From positions 1,261,501 through 1,325,500 of the forward strand of contig NZ_CP121668.1 of the NCBI RefSeq assembly GCF_029714425.1: a stretch of DNA of 64,000 nucleotides, given 5' to 3'. Positions 9,011 to 16,068 of the stretch are shown piece after piece; position 1 is the first letter of the stretch; each line of letters starts with the position of its first letter. The stretch comes from Bradyrhizobium sp. CB2312 (GTDB lineage: Bacteria > Pseudomonadota > Alphaproteobacteria > Rhizobiales > Xanthobacteraceae). The notes under the pieces are model-generated. The model had not been told where the DNA came from and did no database searches. It was given only the letters and a program-made list of their open reading frames with translations. Position numbers and translations under genes: made by a program.

Positions 9011-9085
9011 GAATAGAGGGGTGCTCGGCTCCCCCAACTGGCGTATAAGCGCGCCAAATCCCCCTTTCCCGCCAGGAGACCCGCC

Positions 9086-9946
9086 TTGGACTCGATCGCC
9101 TACGTCAACGGTTCATTCGTCCCGCTTTCGGACGCCAAGGTCTCGATCCTCGACCGCGGCTTCCTGTTTGCCGACGGCATTTACGAGGTCTCGGCCGTGC
9201 TCGACGGCAAGCTGGTCGACAACGCCTCGCATCTGGCGCGGCTGGAACGGTCGGTCGGCGAGATCAAGCTGAAGCTGCCGGAGACCGTCGAGCGCATCAC
9301 CGAGCTGCAGAAGGAGCTGATCGCGCGCAACAAGGTCGAGAACGGCCTCGTCTACCTCCAGGTCACGCGCGGCGCCGACAAGGGGCGCGACTTCGCGTTC
9401 CCGAAGGGCGACGTCCAGTCGAGCCTGGTGATGTTCACCTCCGAGAAGGACATCATCAATGCGGCCGCGGCCAAGACCGGCATCAACGTGATCACGGTGC
9501 CCGACATCCGCTGGGAGCGGCGCGACATCAAGAGCGTAGCGCTGCTGGCGCAGGTGCTGGCGAAGCAGGCCGCGGCAGAAGCCGGCGCGGGCGAGGCCTG
9601 GATGCTGCAAGACGGCTACGTCACTGAAGGTGGCTCGTCCTCGGCGTTCATCCTCACCAAGGACGACGTCATCGTGACCCGCAAGAACTCAAACGCCATC
9701 CTGCCGGGCTGCACCCGCAAGGCGGTGGTCGCGCTCGCCGAGGAGCGCCAGCTCCGCGTCGAGGAGCGTTCCTTCACCGTGGAAGAGGCGCTGGCCGCGA
9801 AGGAGGCTTTTGCGACCTCGGCCTCGCTGTTCGTTCAGCCGGTCGTCGCGATCGACGGCAAGAAGGTCGGGGACGGCAAGCCCGGCCCGATGGCCACGCG
9901 CCTGCGCGAGATCTACGTGGAGTTCGCCAAGGCGACGGCGGTCTAA
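9086..9946 (+). CDS. dat: D-amino-acid aminotransferase (class IV PLP enzyme)
   Basis: A 286-residue fold-type IV aminotransferase. The PLP-binding lysine is K149 in RRDIKSVALL. The cofactor-contacting glutamate lies in TEGGSSSAF near residue 183, and the N-terminal RGFLFADGIYEV motif is characteristic of D-alanine aminotransferases. Length and motif spacing fit Dat better than branched-chain IlvE. It interconverts D-alanine or D-glutamate with 2-oxo acids, for peptidoglycan supply or D-amino-acid catabolism. The start is TTG at 9086 with AGGAG 8 bases upstream. The amino-acid importer next door makes a catabolic role possible. Confidence 0.85.
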   Translation: MDSIAYVNGSFVPLSDAKVSILDRGFLFADGIYEVSAVLDGKLVDNASHLARLERSVGEIKLKLPETVERITELQKELIARNKVENGLVYLQVTRGADKGRDFAFPKGDVQSSLVMFTSEKDIINAAAAKTGINVITVPDIRWERRDIKSVALLAQVLAKQAAAEAGAGEAWMLQDGYVTEGGSSSAFILTKDDVIVTRKNSNAILPGCTRKAVVALAEERQLRVEERSFTVEEALAAKEAFATSASLFVQPVVAIDGKKVGDGKPGPMATRLREIYVEFAKATAV

Positions 9947-10050
9947 GCCGCGTTCTCCGCTGTCATCGCCCGGCTTGACCGGGCGATCCAGTACTCCGAG
10001 ACGTCAGTGCTTGAACCGGAAGGCTGCGGCGTACTGGATGCCCCGCCTTC

Positions 10051-10100
10051 TGTTTAGCCCGGACAGATCACTGACGGGTGTTCGGAGACATAGCTGACAC
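10051..10100 (+). repeat. Left terminal inverted repeat of the IS481 element
   Basis: The left end starts TGTTTAGCCCGGACAG and contains a second unit starting TGTTCGGAGACAT at 10079. Its two CGGA...CTGAC cores are probably transposase-binding sites. It aligns without gaps to the reverse complement of the right end. Confidence 0.8.
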
Positions 10101-10140
10101 ATCAACATTGGCTGGATTGGTCCGATTCGGGAGGCCGTCC

Positions 10141-11316
10141 ATGCCTTGGAGTGAGGTGTCAGCAATGGATCAGCGCCACGAGTTCGTGCGGCTGGCTTTG
10201 CAGGAAGGCGTCAACCGGCGCGAGCTCTGCCGTCGGTTCAACATCAGTCCTGATGTCGGTTACAAGTGGTTGCGGCGCTGGCAGGCTGGCGATCGGGAGC
10301 TGGCCGACCGTTCCCGGTGCCCGCATGCGATGCCCAAGCGCAGCAAGGCTGCGGTCGAGGCACAGGTTCTGGCTGTGCGGGACAAGCATCCCGCCTGGGG
10401 CGCACGCAAGATCGCCCATTGCCTGAAGCGGGATGGCCAGACGGTGCCGGTGCCGTCAACGGTGCACCGGATCCTGTGCCGGAACGGCCGGGTCACACCG
10501 AGTGAGACTGCGCCACCCAATCCGGGGCACCGCTTCGAGAAGGAAGCTCCCAATCTGCTGTGGCAGATGGACTTCAAGGGCCACCTGCCGCTCGCCAACG
10601 GGACACGGTGCCATCCGCTGACCGTCGTCGACGATCACTCGCGCTATGTCTTGTGCCTGAAGGCCTGCGCCGACGAGCAGCGTCTCACCGTGCAGGATCA
10701 CCTGACGGCGACGTTCCGCTGCTATGGCCTGCCGGAGGCCTTCTACACCGATAACGGCTCACCTTGGGGCGATACGTCCGGCGTTCGTTGGACCGGACTG
10801 AAGGTGTGGCTGCTCAAGCTCGGCGTCAGGGTGGTGCACGCCAGGCCATGTCACCCGCAGGCCCGCGGCAAGAACGAACGCTTCCATCGCACCCTGAAGG
10901 CCGAGGTTTTTGCCATGCGTCGCTTCCGTACCCTCGCGGAAGTCCAGCGCGCCTTCGACGCCTGGCGACCGGTCTACAATCTGGAGCGCCCCCACCAAGG
11001 CATCGATATGCACGTCCCCGCCGATCGCTTCCGGCCGAGCGCCCGTGCCATGCCGGCGCGCATTCCGAAGGTCGAATACGACAGCACAGAGATCGTGCGC
11101 AGGGTCTCATCGACCAGACCCTATATCTCTTTCAAGGGACGATTTTGGAAGGTTCCCCAGGCCTTCGCACGCGAACATCTCGCGATCCGCCCGCTGGACC
11201 GCGACGGCCATTACGGAATCTTCTTCGCCAGCTGGCAGGTCGCATCGATCGACTTGACCAACGACCAACCTGTCAGTGATGTGTCCGAACAGGTGTCAGC
11301 CATGTCTCCGGACTAA
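10141..11316 (+). CDS. IS481-family transposase
   Basis: A 391-residue transposase. The N-terminal helix-turn-helix (NRRELCRRFNISPDVGYKWLRRW) is followed by a second DNA-binding segment and an rve/integrase-like catalytic core. The DDE residues are visible in WQMDFKGH, FYTDNGSPW and KNERFHRTLK. A C-terminal Mu-transposase-like beta domain ends the protein. The ATG at 10141 has GGGAGG six bases upstream; an ATG at 10165 is an equally possible start. The stop codon TAA at 11314-11316 lies inside the right terminal repeat. The frame is intact, so the protein could be active. Confidence 0.93.
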   Translation: MPWSEVSAMDQRHEFVRLALQEGVNRRELCRRFNISPDVGYKWLRRWQAGDRELADRSRCPHAMPKRSKAAVEAQVLAVRDKHPAWGARKIAHCLKRDGQTVPVPSTVHRILCRNGRVTPSETAPPNPGHRFEKEAPNLLWQMDFKGHLPLANGTRCHPLTVVDDHSRYVLCLKACADEQRLTVQDHLTATFRCYGLPEAFYTDNGSPWGDTSGVRWTGLKVWLLKLGVRVVHARPCHPQARGKNERFHRTLKAEVFAMRRFRTLAEVQRAFDAWRPVYNLERPHQGIDMHVPADRFRPSARAMPARIPKVEYDSTEIVRRVSSTRPYISFKGRFWKVPQAFAREHLAIRPLDRDGHYGIFFASWQVASIDLTNDQPVSDVSEQVSAMSPD

Positions 11317-11319
11317 ACA
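11270..11319 (-). repeat. Right terminal inverted repeat of the IS481 element
   Basis: Read on the minus strand it begins TGTTTAGTCCGGAGACAT and contains a second unit beginning TGTTCGGACACATC. It matches the left end over about 50 bp with scattered mismatches and no gaps. It overlaps the transposase stop codon. Confidence 0.8.
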
Positions 11320-11347
11320 CTTCGCGGGGCATGACAGTCGTGAATAC

Positions 11348-11809
11348 CTACGCCACCGACGCCTTCACCTTCACCGGATGCACGGCGCGGAACGCGATCG
11401 CCAGCCTGTTCCAGGCATTGATGGCGCCGATCAGCATGGTCAGGTTCACCGTCTCCGCGTCGGAGAATTGTGCGCGGACCTGCTCGTAAGTCTCGTCAGG
11501 CGCGTGCGTCTCCGAGATCAGCGTCACGGCTTCAGTCCAGGCCAGCGCGGCGCGCTCGCGGTCGCTGTAGAGCGGGGACTCCCGCCAGGCGTTGAGCAGA
11601 TAGATGCGCTGCTCGGTCTCGCCGCGCTTGCGGGCGTCCTCGGTGTGCATGTTGATGCAGAAGGCGCAGCCGTTGATCTGCGAGGCGCGGATCTTGACGA
11701 GCTCGATCAGCGATTTCTCGAGGCCCGTCGACTGGATCTGCTCCTCCAGCGCCATCAGCGCCTTCATCGTGTCGGGGGCGGCCTGGTAGAAGTTCATGCG
11801 CGGTTTCAT
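11348..11809 (-). CDS. AhpD-like carboxymuconolactone-decarboxylase-family protein
   Basis: A 153-residue protein of the AhpD/CMD fold with the peroxidase-type motif C48-AF-C51-INM-H55. Two redox cysteines and a histidine, as in AhpD, suggest thiol-peroxidase or reductase activity rather than ring opening. ATG at 11809 is preceded by GGAGAA, and the next methionine is only four codons later. It follows emrB by 29 bp on the same strand and is probably co-transcribed with it. This suggests that the compound exported or sensed by this locus is an oxidant or electrophile. Physiological substrate unknown. Confidence 0.85.
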   Translation of the reverse strand: MKPRMNFYQAAPDTMKALMALEEQIQSTGLEKSLIELVKIRASQINGCAFCINMHTEDARKRGETEQRIYLLNAWRESPLYSDRERAALAWTEAVTLISETHAPDETYEQVRAQFSDAETVNLTMLIGAINAWNRLAIAFRAVHPVKVKASVA

Positions 11810-11838
11810 GGTCGTTCTCCTTGCTTGCTGGGTTGAGG

Positions 11839-13455
11839 TCAGTGGGCTCCGCCGGCCGAGGTCTGGCCGGCCTTCTTCAGGAACAGGACGGCGGCGAGCG
11901 CGACGATCAGCGCCATGCCGAGCAGATAGAAGGTGTCGCTGAAGGCGAGAATAAAAGCCTGCTTCTGCACGGTATGGCCGATCGCGACATAGGCACGATG
12001 GGCGGCATCCGCACGGTCGAGGACGCCGTGATTGACGAAATACTGCGTGAGTTGTTCCAACCGCGTCCGCGTCGCCTGCTCGAACACCGAGACCGACTGC
12101 ATCAGCACATTGGAGTGATATTGCTCGCGCTTGGTCAAGACGGTCTGGAGCAGCGCGATGCCGACGGCGCCGCCGAGATTGCGCATCATGTTGAACAGGC
12201 CGGAGGCCGAGCCGGCGTTCTCCGCCTCGATGCCCGCGGTCGCGACCGCCGACAGCGGTGCCATCACCAGCGCCTGGCCGATGGCGCGAACGACGTTCGG
12301 CCAGAAGAGCTGATCGGCGGCATAGTCGTTGGTCATGGTGATGTTCATGAAGCTCGATGCCGCAAACAGCGCGAAGCCGATGCCGATGATGATGCGTGCG
12401 TCGAACTTCTGCATCAGGCGCGGCACCAGCGGGATCAGGAGGAGCTGCGGCAATCCGGTCCAGGCCAGCACGAAGCCGATCTGCTCGGCATTGTAGCCCT
12501 GAATGCGCGCCAGATATTGCGGCAGGATGAACACCGAGCCGTAGAGCGCGATGCCGAGCAGGAAATTCGCCAGCATGCCGAAGCCGAAATTGCGGCGCAC
12601 GAGCAGGCGCAGATTGAGCAGCGGCTTCTTCACGGTGAGCTCGAAGATCAGGAACGCAGTCAGCGCCACGGCTGCGATCACGCTGAGCTTGACGATGAAG
12701 GGCGAGCCGAACCAGTCGTCCTTGTTGCCTTCCTCCAGCACGGTCTGAAGCGCGGACAGGCCGATCGCCATGGTGATGATGCCGGCCCAGTCGCCCTCCG
12801 CTAGCTGCGCCAGCTTCATCGGCTTTGCCTCGAGCGCGTACCAGAGCATGGCGACCATGACCGCGCCGGGCACGAGGTTGACGTAGAAAATGTATTGCCA
12901 GCCGAAATTCTCGGTGAGATAGCCGCCGATGGTGGGGCCGATCGCGGGTGCGAACGTCGCCGACAGCGCGAACATGGCAAGGCCCACGGGCTGCTTTGCG
13001 CGCGGCAGCAGCGTGATGATCAGAGTGAACGCCATCGGGATCAGCACGCCGCCGGTAAAGCCCTGCACGGCTCGCAGCGCGATCATCTGCGGCAGATCCT
13101 GCGCCAGCGCACACGCCGCCGACAGCGCCAGGAACAGGACCGCGTTGGTGAGCAGGTAAATCCGGATCGAGAACACCTGCGCGAGCCAGCCGGATAGCGG
13201 GATCACCACGATCTCGGCGATCAGATAGGAGGTCGAGATCCAGCCGCCGTCGTCGATGCCGGCGCCGATCGCGCCCTGGATGTCCGCCAGCGAAGCGTTG
13301 ACGATCTGGATGTTCAGCACCGCCATGAAGGCGCCGAGCGTGGCGCCGATCACCGCGATCCAGGTCTTTGCGGAAATGACGGGCGCGGCAGGCGCGGCCG
13401 GAGCAGGGATGGTGGCGGCGGAGGCGGCGTTGAGGGCGGGTTGGAGCGTGCTCAT
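11839..13455 (-). CDS. emrB: DHA2-family multidrug efflux transporter (EmrB/QacA type)
   Basis: A 538-residue major-facilitator protein with about 14 hydrophobic spans, the size and topology of EmrB. Seen motifs include the N-terminal LGAFMAVLNIQIVNASLADIQ segment, the DHA2 motif in WISTSYLIAEIVVIPLSGWL and the antiporter motif C region VLIPMAFTLIITLLP. It should export hydrophobic toxicants by proton antiport through an EmrA adaptor and an outer-membrane TolC-type channel. The adaptor gene lies 115 bp upstream on the same strand. A 49-bp block in that gap is nearly the same as one before emrA, suggesting emrB has its own promoter. Confidence 0.92.
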   Translation of the reverse strand: MSTLQPALNAASAATIPAPAAPAAPVISAKTWIAVIGATLGAFMAVLNIQIVNASLADIQGAIGAGIDDGGWISTSYLIAEIVVIPLSGWLAQVFSIRIYLLTNAVLFLALSAACALAQDLPQMIALRAVQGFTGGVLIPMAFTLIITLLPRAKQPVGLAMFALSATFAPAIGPTIGGYLTENFGWQYIFYVNLVPGAVMVAMLWYALEAKPMKLAQLAEGDWAGIITMAIGLSALQTVLEEGNKDDWFGSPFIVKLSVIAAVALTAFLIFELTVKKPLLNLRLLVRRNFGFGMLANFLLGIALYGSVFILPQYLARIQGYNAEQIGFVLAWTGLPQLLLIPLVPRLMQKFDARIIIGIGFALFAASSFMNITMTNDYAADQLFWPNVVRAIGQALVMAPLSAVATAGIEAENAGSASGLFNMMRNLGGAVGIALLQTVLTKREQYHSNVLMQSVSVFEQATRTRLEQLTQYFVNHGVLDRADAAHRAYVAIGHTVQKQAFILAFSDTFYLLGMALIVALAAVLFLKKAGQTSAGGAH

Positions 13456-13505
13456 GGAAGCCTCGTCTCGGATATGGAGACAGGATGCGTCAGGCGATTG
13501 GTTTC

Positions 13506-13554
13506 GATAATCGCGGAAGTTGGGGAAGGATCGTCCGGCAGGAATTGATAGTCC
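13506..13554 (-). promoter_or_regulatory. Putative operator, copy 2, upstream of emrB
   Basis: This 49-bp block aligns without gaps to 14802-14850, with strongest identity in GATAAT, GGGAAGGAT and GATAGTCC. It starts 51 bp before the emrB start codon; copy 1 starts 50 bp before emrA. Conservation of sequence and of distance to the start argues for a shared regulatory site and promoter. Binding by the divergent LysR protein is inference. Confidence 0.6.
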
Positions 13555-13570
13555 CGCCAGTCTTCCGACC

Positions 13571-14752
13571 TCAGCTGCCGTTCTTGCGAGGCGCGTTCTC
13601 GGCGAGACGCCTGGCCGTGTCGCGCTCGGCCAGCACCGTCTGCTTGGTGTCGACGGTCGGCACTGCCGACATGCCGGGCCGGAGCAGGCCGGTCAGGCTG
13701 TGGTCGTCGAGCACGATCTTCACCGGTACACGCTGCACGATCTTGGTGAAGTTGCCGGTGGCGTTGTCAGGCGGCAGCAGCGCGAATTCCAAACCGCTCG
13801 CCGGCGACAGGCTGTCGACATGGCCGCGCAGGGTCTGGTTGCGGAAACTGTCGATGCGGAGCTCGACCGGCTGGCCGGGGCGAACATGTGTGAGCTGCGT
13901 CTCCTTGAAGTTCGCCACCACATAGACCGCATCGAGCGGCACCACCGCCATCAATTGCGTGCCGGCCTGCACGAACTGGCCGACGCGCAAGCTGCGCGCG
14001 CCGACGATGCCGTCGACCGGCGCGGTGACCTCGGTATAGGACAGATTCAACGCGGCCTGCTGTGCGACCGCGCGGGCGCGGTCGAGTTGCGCCGCGGCCT
14101 GGGCGCGCTGGGTGGTGAGCACGTCGACCTTGCGCTGCGCGGCGACGAGACCGGATTTGGCATGCTGCAATTGCGCGTTGCTGGCGCGCAGCGCCGCATC
14201 GGTCTGCTGCGCGCGCTGGATCGTGCCGGAGCCTGACTTCATGAGGTCGTCGTAGCGGGCGCGCTCCTCCTGCGCGAATTTCAGATTGGCGTCGGCGGCG
14301 GCGACATCGGCTGTGCTCTGCTCGATGATCGGCTGCTGCAGTTCGAGCTGCGCATCGATGTTGCGCACCGAGGCTTCGCCGGCGGCGACGTCGGCTCTCG
14401 CCTGGTTCAGCGCCGCCCTGAAATCGCGGTCGTCGATCTTCGCCAGCAATTGGCCGGCCTTGACCCGCTCATTGTCGCCGACCAGCACCTTGGCGATATA
14501 GCCGGAGACCTTCGGCGCGATGATCGTGGAGTCGGCCTTCACATAGGCGTCGTCGGTGGATTCGAGGTAGCGGCCGTTGGTCCAGTAGTCGTGGCCGTAA
14601 TAGGCAATCGCTGCCGTGCCTGCGAGGAGCGCGAAAGCCAATGCCACGCGCCGGACCATGTTCCGGGCCGGCATAGCCGGCGGCGTCTTGGCGTAATCAT
14701 GAACAATTTCAGTCGCTTGCTCGAAATTCTCGGTGCGGGGCATCTCGGACAT
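13571..14752 (-). CDS. emrA: EmrA/HlyD-family membrane fusion protein
   Basis: A 393-residue periplasmic adaptor. A single N-terminal membrane anchor (about residues 30-52) is followed by the biotinyl-lipoyl half motif STDDAYVKADSTIIAPKVSGYI. A long alpha-helical hairpin rich in Ala, Gln and Arg follows (about 100-220), then the second lipoyl half (YTEVTAPVDGIVGARSLRVGQFV), and beta-barrel segments ending LRPGMSAVPTVDT. It links the EmrB pump to an outer-membrane channel, which is not encoded nearby. It is the first gene of the efflux unit and is divergent from a LysR regulator 290 bp away. Confidence 0.92.
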   Translation of the reverse strand: MSEMPRTENFEQATEIVHDYAKTPPAMPARNMVRRVALAFALLAGTAAIAYYGHDYWTNGRYLESTDDAYVKADSTIIAPKVSGYIAKVLVGDNERVKAGQLLAKIDDRDFRAALNQARADVAAGEASVRNIDAQLELQQPIIEQSTADVAAADANLKFAQEERARYDDLMKSGSGTIQRAQQTDAALRASNAQLQHAKSGLVAAQRKVDVLTTQRAQAAAQLDRARAVAQQAALNLSYTEVTAPVDGIVGARSLRVGQFVQAGTQLMAVVPLDAVYVVANFKETQLTHVRPGQPVELRIDSFRNQTLRGHVDSLSPASGLEFALLPPDNATGNFTKIVQRVPVKIVLDDHSLTGLLRPGMSAVPTVDTKQTVLAERDTARRLAENAPRKNGS

Positions 14753-14801
14753 GGCAGTCTCCTATCGGCTCGCTGAGACTATCGTTCGTTCCGGCTCTGG
14801 T

Positions 14802-14850
14802 GATAATTTGCGAAATTCGGGAAGGATTATCCATCAAGGGTGGATAGTCC
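14802..14850 (-). promoter_or_regulatory. Putative operator, copy 1, upstream of emrA
   Basis: Contains the imperfect dyad GATTATCCA-N7-TGGATAGTC (14825-14849) plus a GATAAT half-site at 14802. It is shared with the block upstream of emrB. It lies 50-98 bp before emrA, where a LysR activator would normally bind. Confidence 0.6.
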
Positions 14851-14987
14851 GCACCGTTGTTCCCGGCTTGTGATGGTCTACCGAAGCAGGCCGACGACTG
14901 CCCCAGAGCGATTGCCACGTTTGTCGCGCGATTGCTGCCAACCCCTAGCGCTCGGACGGAGCTGCGAGCGGGACGAGGGCGTGTGTA

Positions 14988-15037
14988 GATAATCGGGGTG
15001 AATTTGCTCCGATTGTCGATCGAAATGGGATAATCGG
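14988..15037. promoter_or_regulatory. GATAATCGG sites just upstream of the LysR gene
   Basis: GATAATCGG at 14988-14996 pairs with CCGATTGTC at 15009-15017 (one mismatch). A further GATAATCGG at 15029-15037 ends five bases before the regulator's ATG. The shared GATAAT core with the emr blocks suggests autoregulation by the same protein. This rests on pattern only. Confidence 0.45.
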
Positions 15038-15042
15038 CGGCC

Positions 15043-15954
15043 ATGGATCGATTGACGAGTCTCGAAGTGTTCAGCCGGGTGGTCGAGACGGGCGGCTTCT
15101 CCGCAGCCGCCCGTAAGCTCAACATGTCGACCACCATGGTGAGCAATCACGTTCAGGCGCTGGAAGACCGGCTCGGGGTGAGGCTGCTTCACCGCACGAC
15201 GCGCAAGGTCAACCTCACCGAGATCGGCAAGGCCTATTACGACCGCTGCGTCCAGATCCTCGCCGACATCGAACAGGCCGACGACATCGCGAGCGAACTG
15301 CAATCGGTGCCCCGCGGTACGCTGCGCATCCACGTCGCGACCCACATGGTGCCGTTCGTCGCGCCTGTGGTGGCGAAGCTGCTGTCGGCCTATCCCGAGC
15401 TCAAGATCGACCTGCGCATGGGCGAGGCCGATGTCGATCTCATCGAGGAGGGCTACGATGTCGCGCTGCGCATGACCCCGCCGCCCGACTCAAGCCTGAT
15501 CGTGCGGAGCCTCGCCACCTGGCGCCACGTGCTGTGCTGCTCCCACGACTATCTCGACAAGCACGGCCGGGTGCAGCGGCTCGACGAGCTCACCGCGCAT
15601 AATTGCGGCCGTCACCTGAACTATCCGTTCGGCGACGAGTGGCGCTTCTTCGATCGCAAGGGCGCGCCGGCCGCGGTGCGCATCTCCGGCAGCTTCGTCA
15701 CCAACAGCGGGGAGGCGCTGCGCAGGGTGGCGCTGGAGGGTGCTGCCGTCTGCCTGATGGCCGGGTTCCTCGTCCAGGACGATCTCGACGCCGGCCGGCT
15801 CATCCGGTTGCTGCCGGAATATCGGCCGGTCGAGCTGTCGATGAACGCGGTCTATCCGCACCGGCATCATCTGTCGGCCAAGGTCAGGACCTTCATCGAC
15901 CTGCTCGTGCACCACAGCGCCGAGCAGCAGAAGCTGGTCAATCCGTATGCGTGA
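15043..15954 (+). CDS. LysR-family transcriptional regulator, divergent from emrAB
   Basis: A 303-residue LysR protein. The N-terminal winged helix-turn-helix starts MDRLTSLEVFSRVVETGGFSAAARKL, with the recognition helix in STTMVSNHVQALEDRLG. An effector-binding periplasmic-type fold follows from about residue 90 (GTLRIHVATHMVPFVAPVV). Subfamily wording (LHRTTRKVNLTEIG) matches the CrgA/AaeR-like group. Its position and direction relative to the emrA-emrB-ahpD unit, and the repeated GATAAT sites around it, make it the likely regulator of that efflux locus. The inducer is unknown. Confidence 0.9.
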   Translation: MDRLTSLEVFSRVVETGGFSAAARKLNMSTTMVSNHVQALEDRLGVRLLHRTTRKVNLTEIGKAYYDRCVQILADIEQADDIASELQSVPRGTLRIHVATHMVPFVAPVVAKLLSAYPELKIDLRMGEADVDLIEEGYDVALRMTPPPDSSLIVRSLATWRHVLCCSHDYLDKHGRVQRLDELTAHNCGRHLNYPFGDEWRFFDRKGAPAAVRISGSFVTNSGEALRRVALEGAAVCLMAGFLVQDDLDAGRLIRLLPEYRPVELSMNAVYPHRHHLSAKVRTFIDLLVHHSAEQQKLVNPYA

Positions 15955-15970
15955 GACGCGGCCATCAGTG

Positions 15971-16063
15971 CCGTAGGGTGGGCAAAGGCGCAAAGCGCCG
16001 TGCCCACGATCTGTCAATGATCGCGACAGATGGTGGGCACGCTTCGCTTTGCCCACCCTACGG
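15971..16063. repeat. Extragenic palindrome (CCGTAGGGTGGGCAAAG family)
   Basis: CCGTAGGGTGGGCAAAG at the left edge is inverted as CTTTGCCCACCCTACGG at the right edge, with inner GTGCCCAC/GTGGGCAC arms and a GATCTGTC/GACAGATGG centre. It lies between the convergent LysR and amidase genes, ending 5 bp from the amidase stop. The same family occurs at 48225 and 48431, with a variant at 21631. Confidence 0.85.
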
Positions 16064-16068
16064 AGGTG

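Larger units (their letters stand above)
10051..11319 (+). mobile_element. IS481-family insertion sequence, complete
   Basis: The element is 1269 bp, bounded by TGTTTAG at 10051 and CTAAACA ending at 11319, and flanked by 4-bp direct repeats CTTC at 10047-10050 and 11320-11323. Each end is about 50 bp and carries two copies of a core close to CGGA-n-ACAT-nn-CTGACA. A single intact DDE transposase fills the interior. Its intact frame, clear target duplication and lack of decay suggest recent insertion. The element lies between two convergent genes, so it probably broke nothing except a repeat palindrome. Confidence 0.88.
9962..11336. repeat. Extragenic two-hairpin repeat split by an IS481-family element
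   Basis: The left part (9962-10050) begins with GTCATCGCCCGG-CTTGA-CCGGGCGAT and runs to ATGCCCCGC plus CTTC. The right part resumes at 11320 with CTTC and GCGGGGCATGAC. Removing 10051-11319 and one CTTC restores a hairpin with stem ATGCCCCGC/GCGGGGCAT and loop CTTC. The insertion therefore lies exactly in the loop of the second hairpin of the repeat. Confidence 0.85.

Noticed and set aside
6577..9057. 826-codon open frame on the minus strand across the gltJKL genes
   Set aside because: Its His/Asp/Arg/Gln-rich composition and complete overlap with three clear transporter genes mark it as a shadow.
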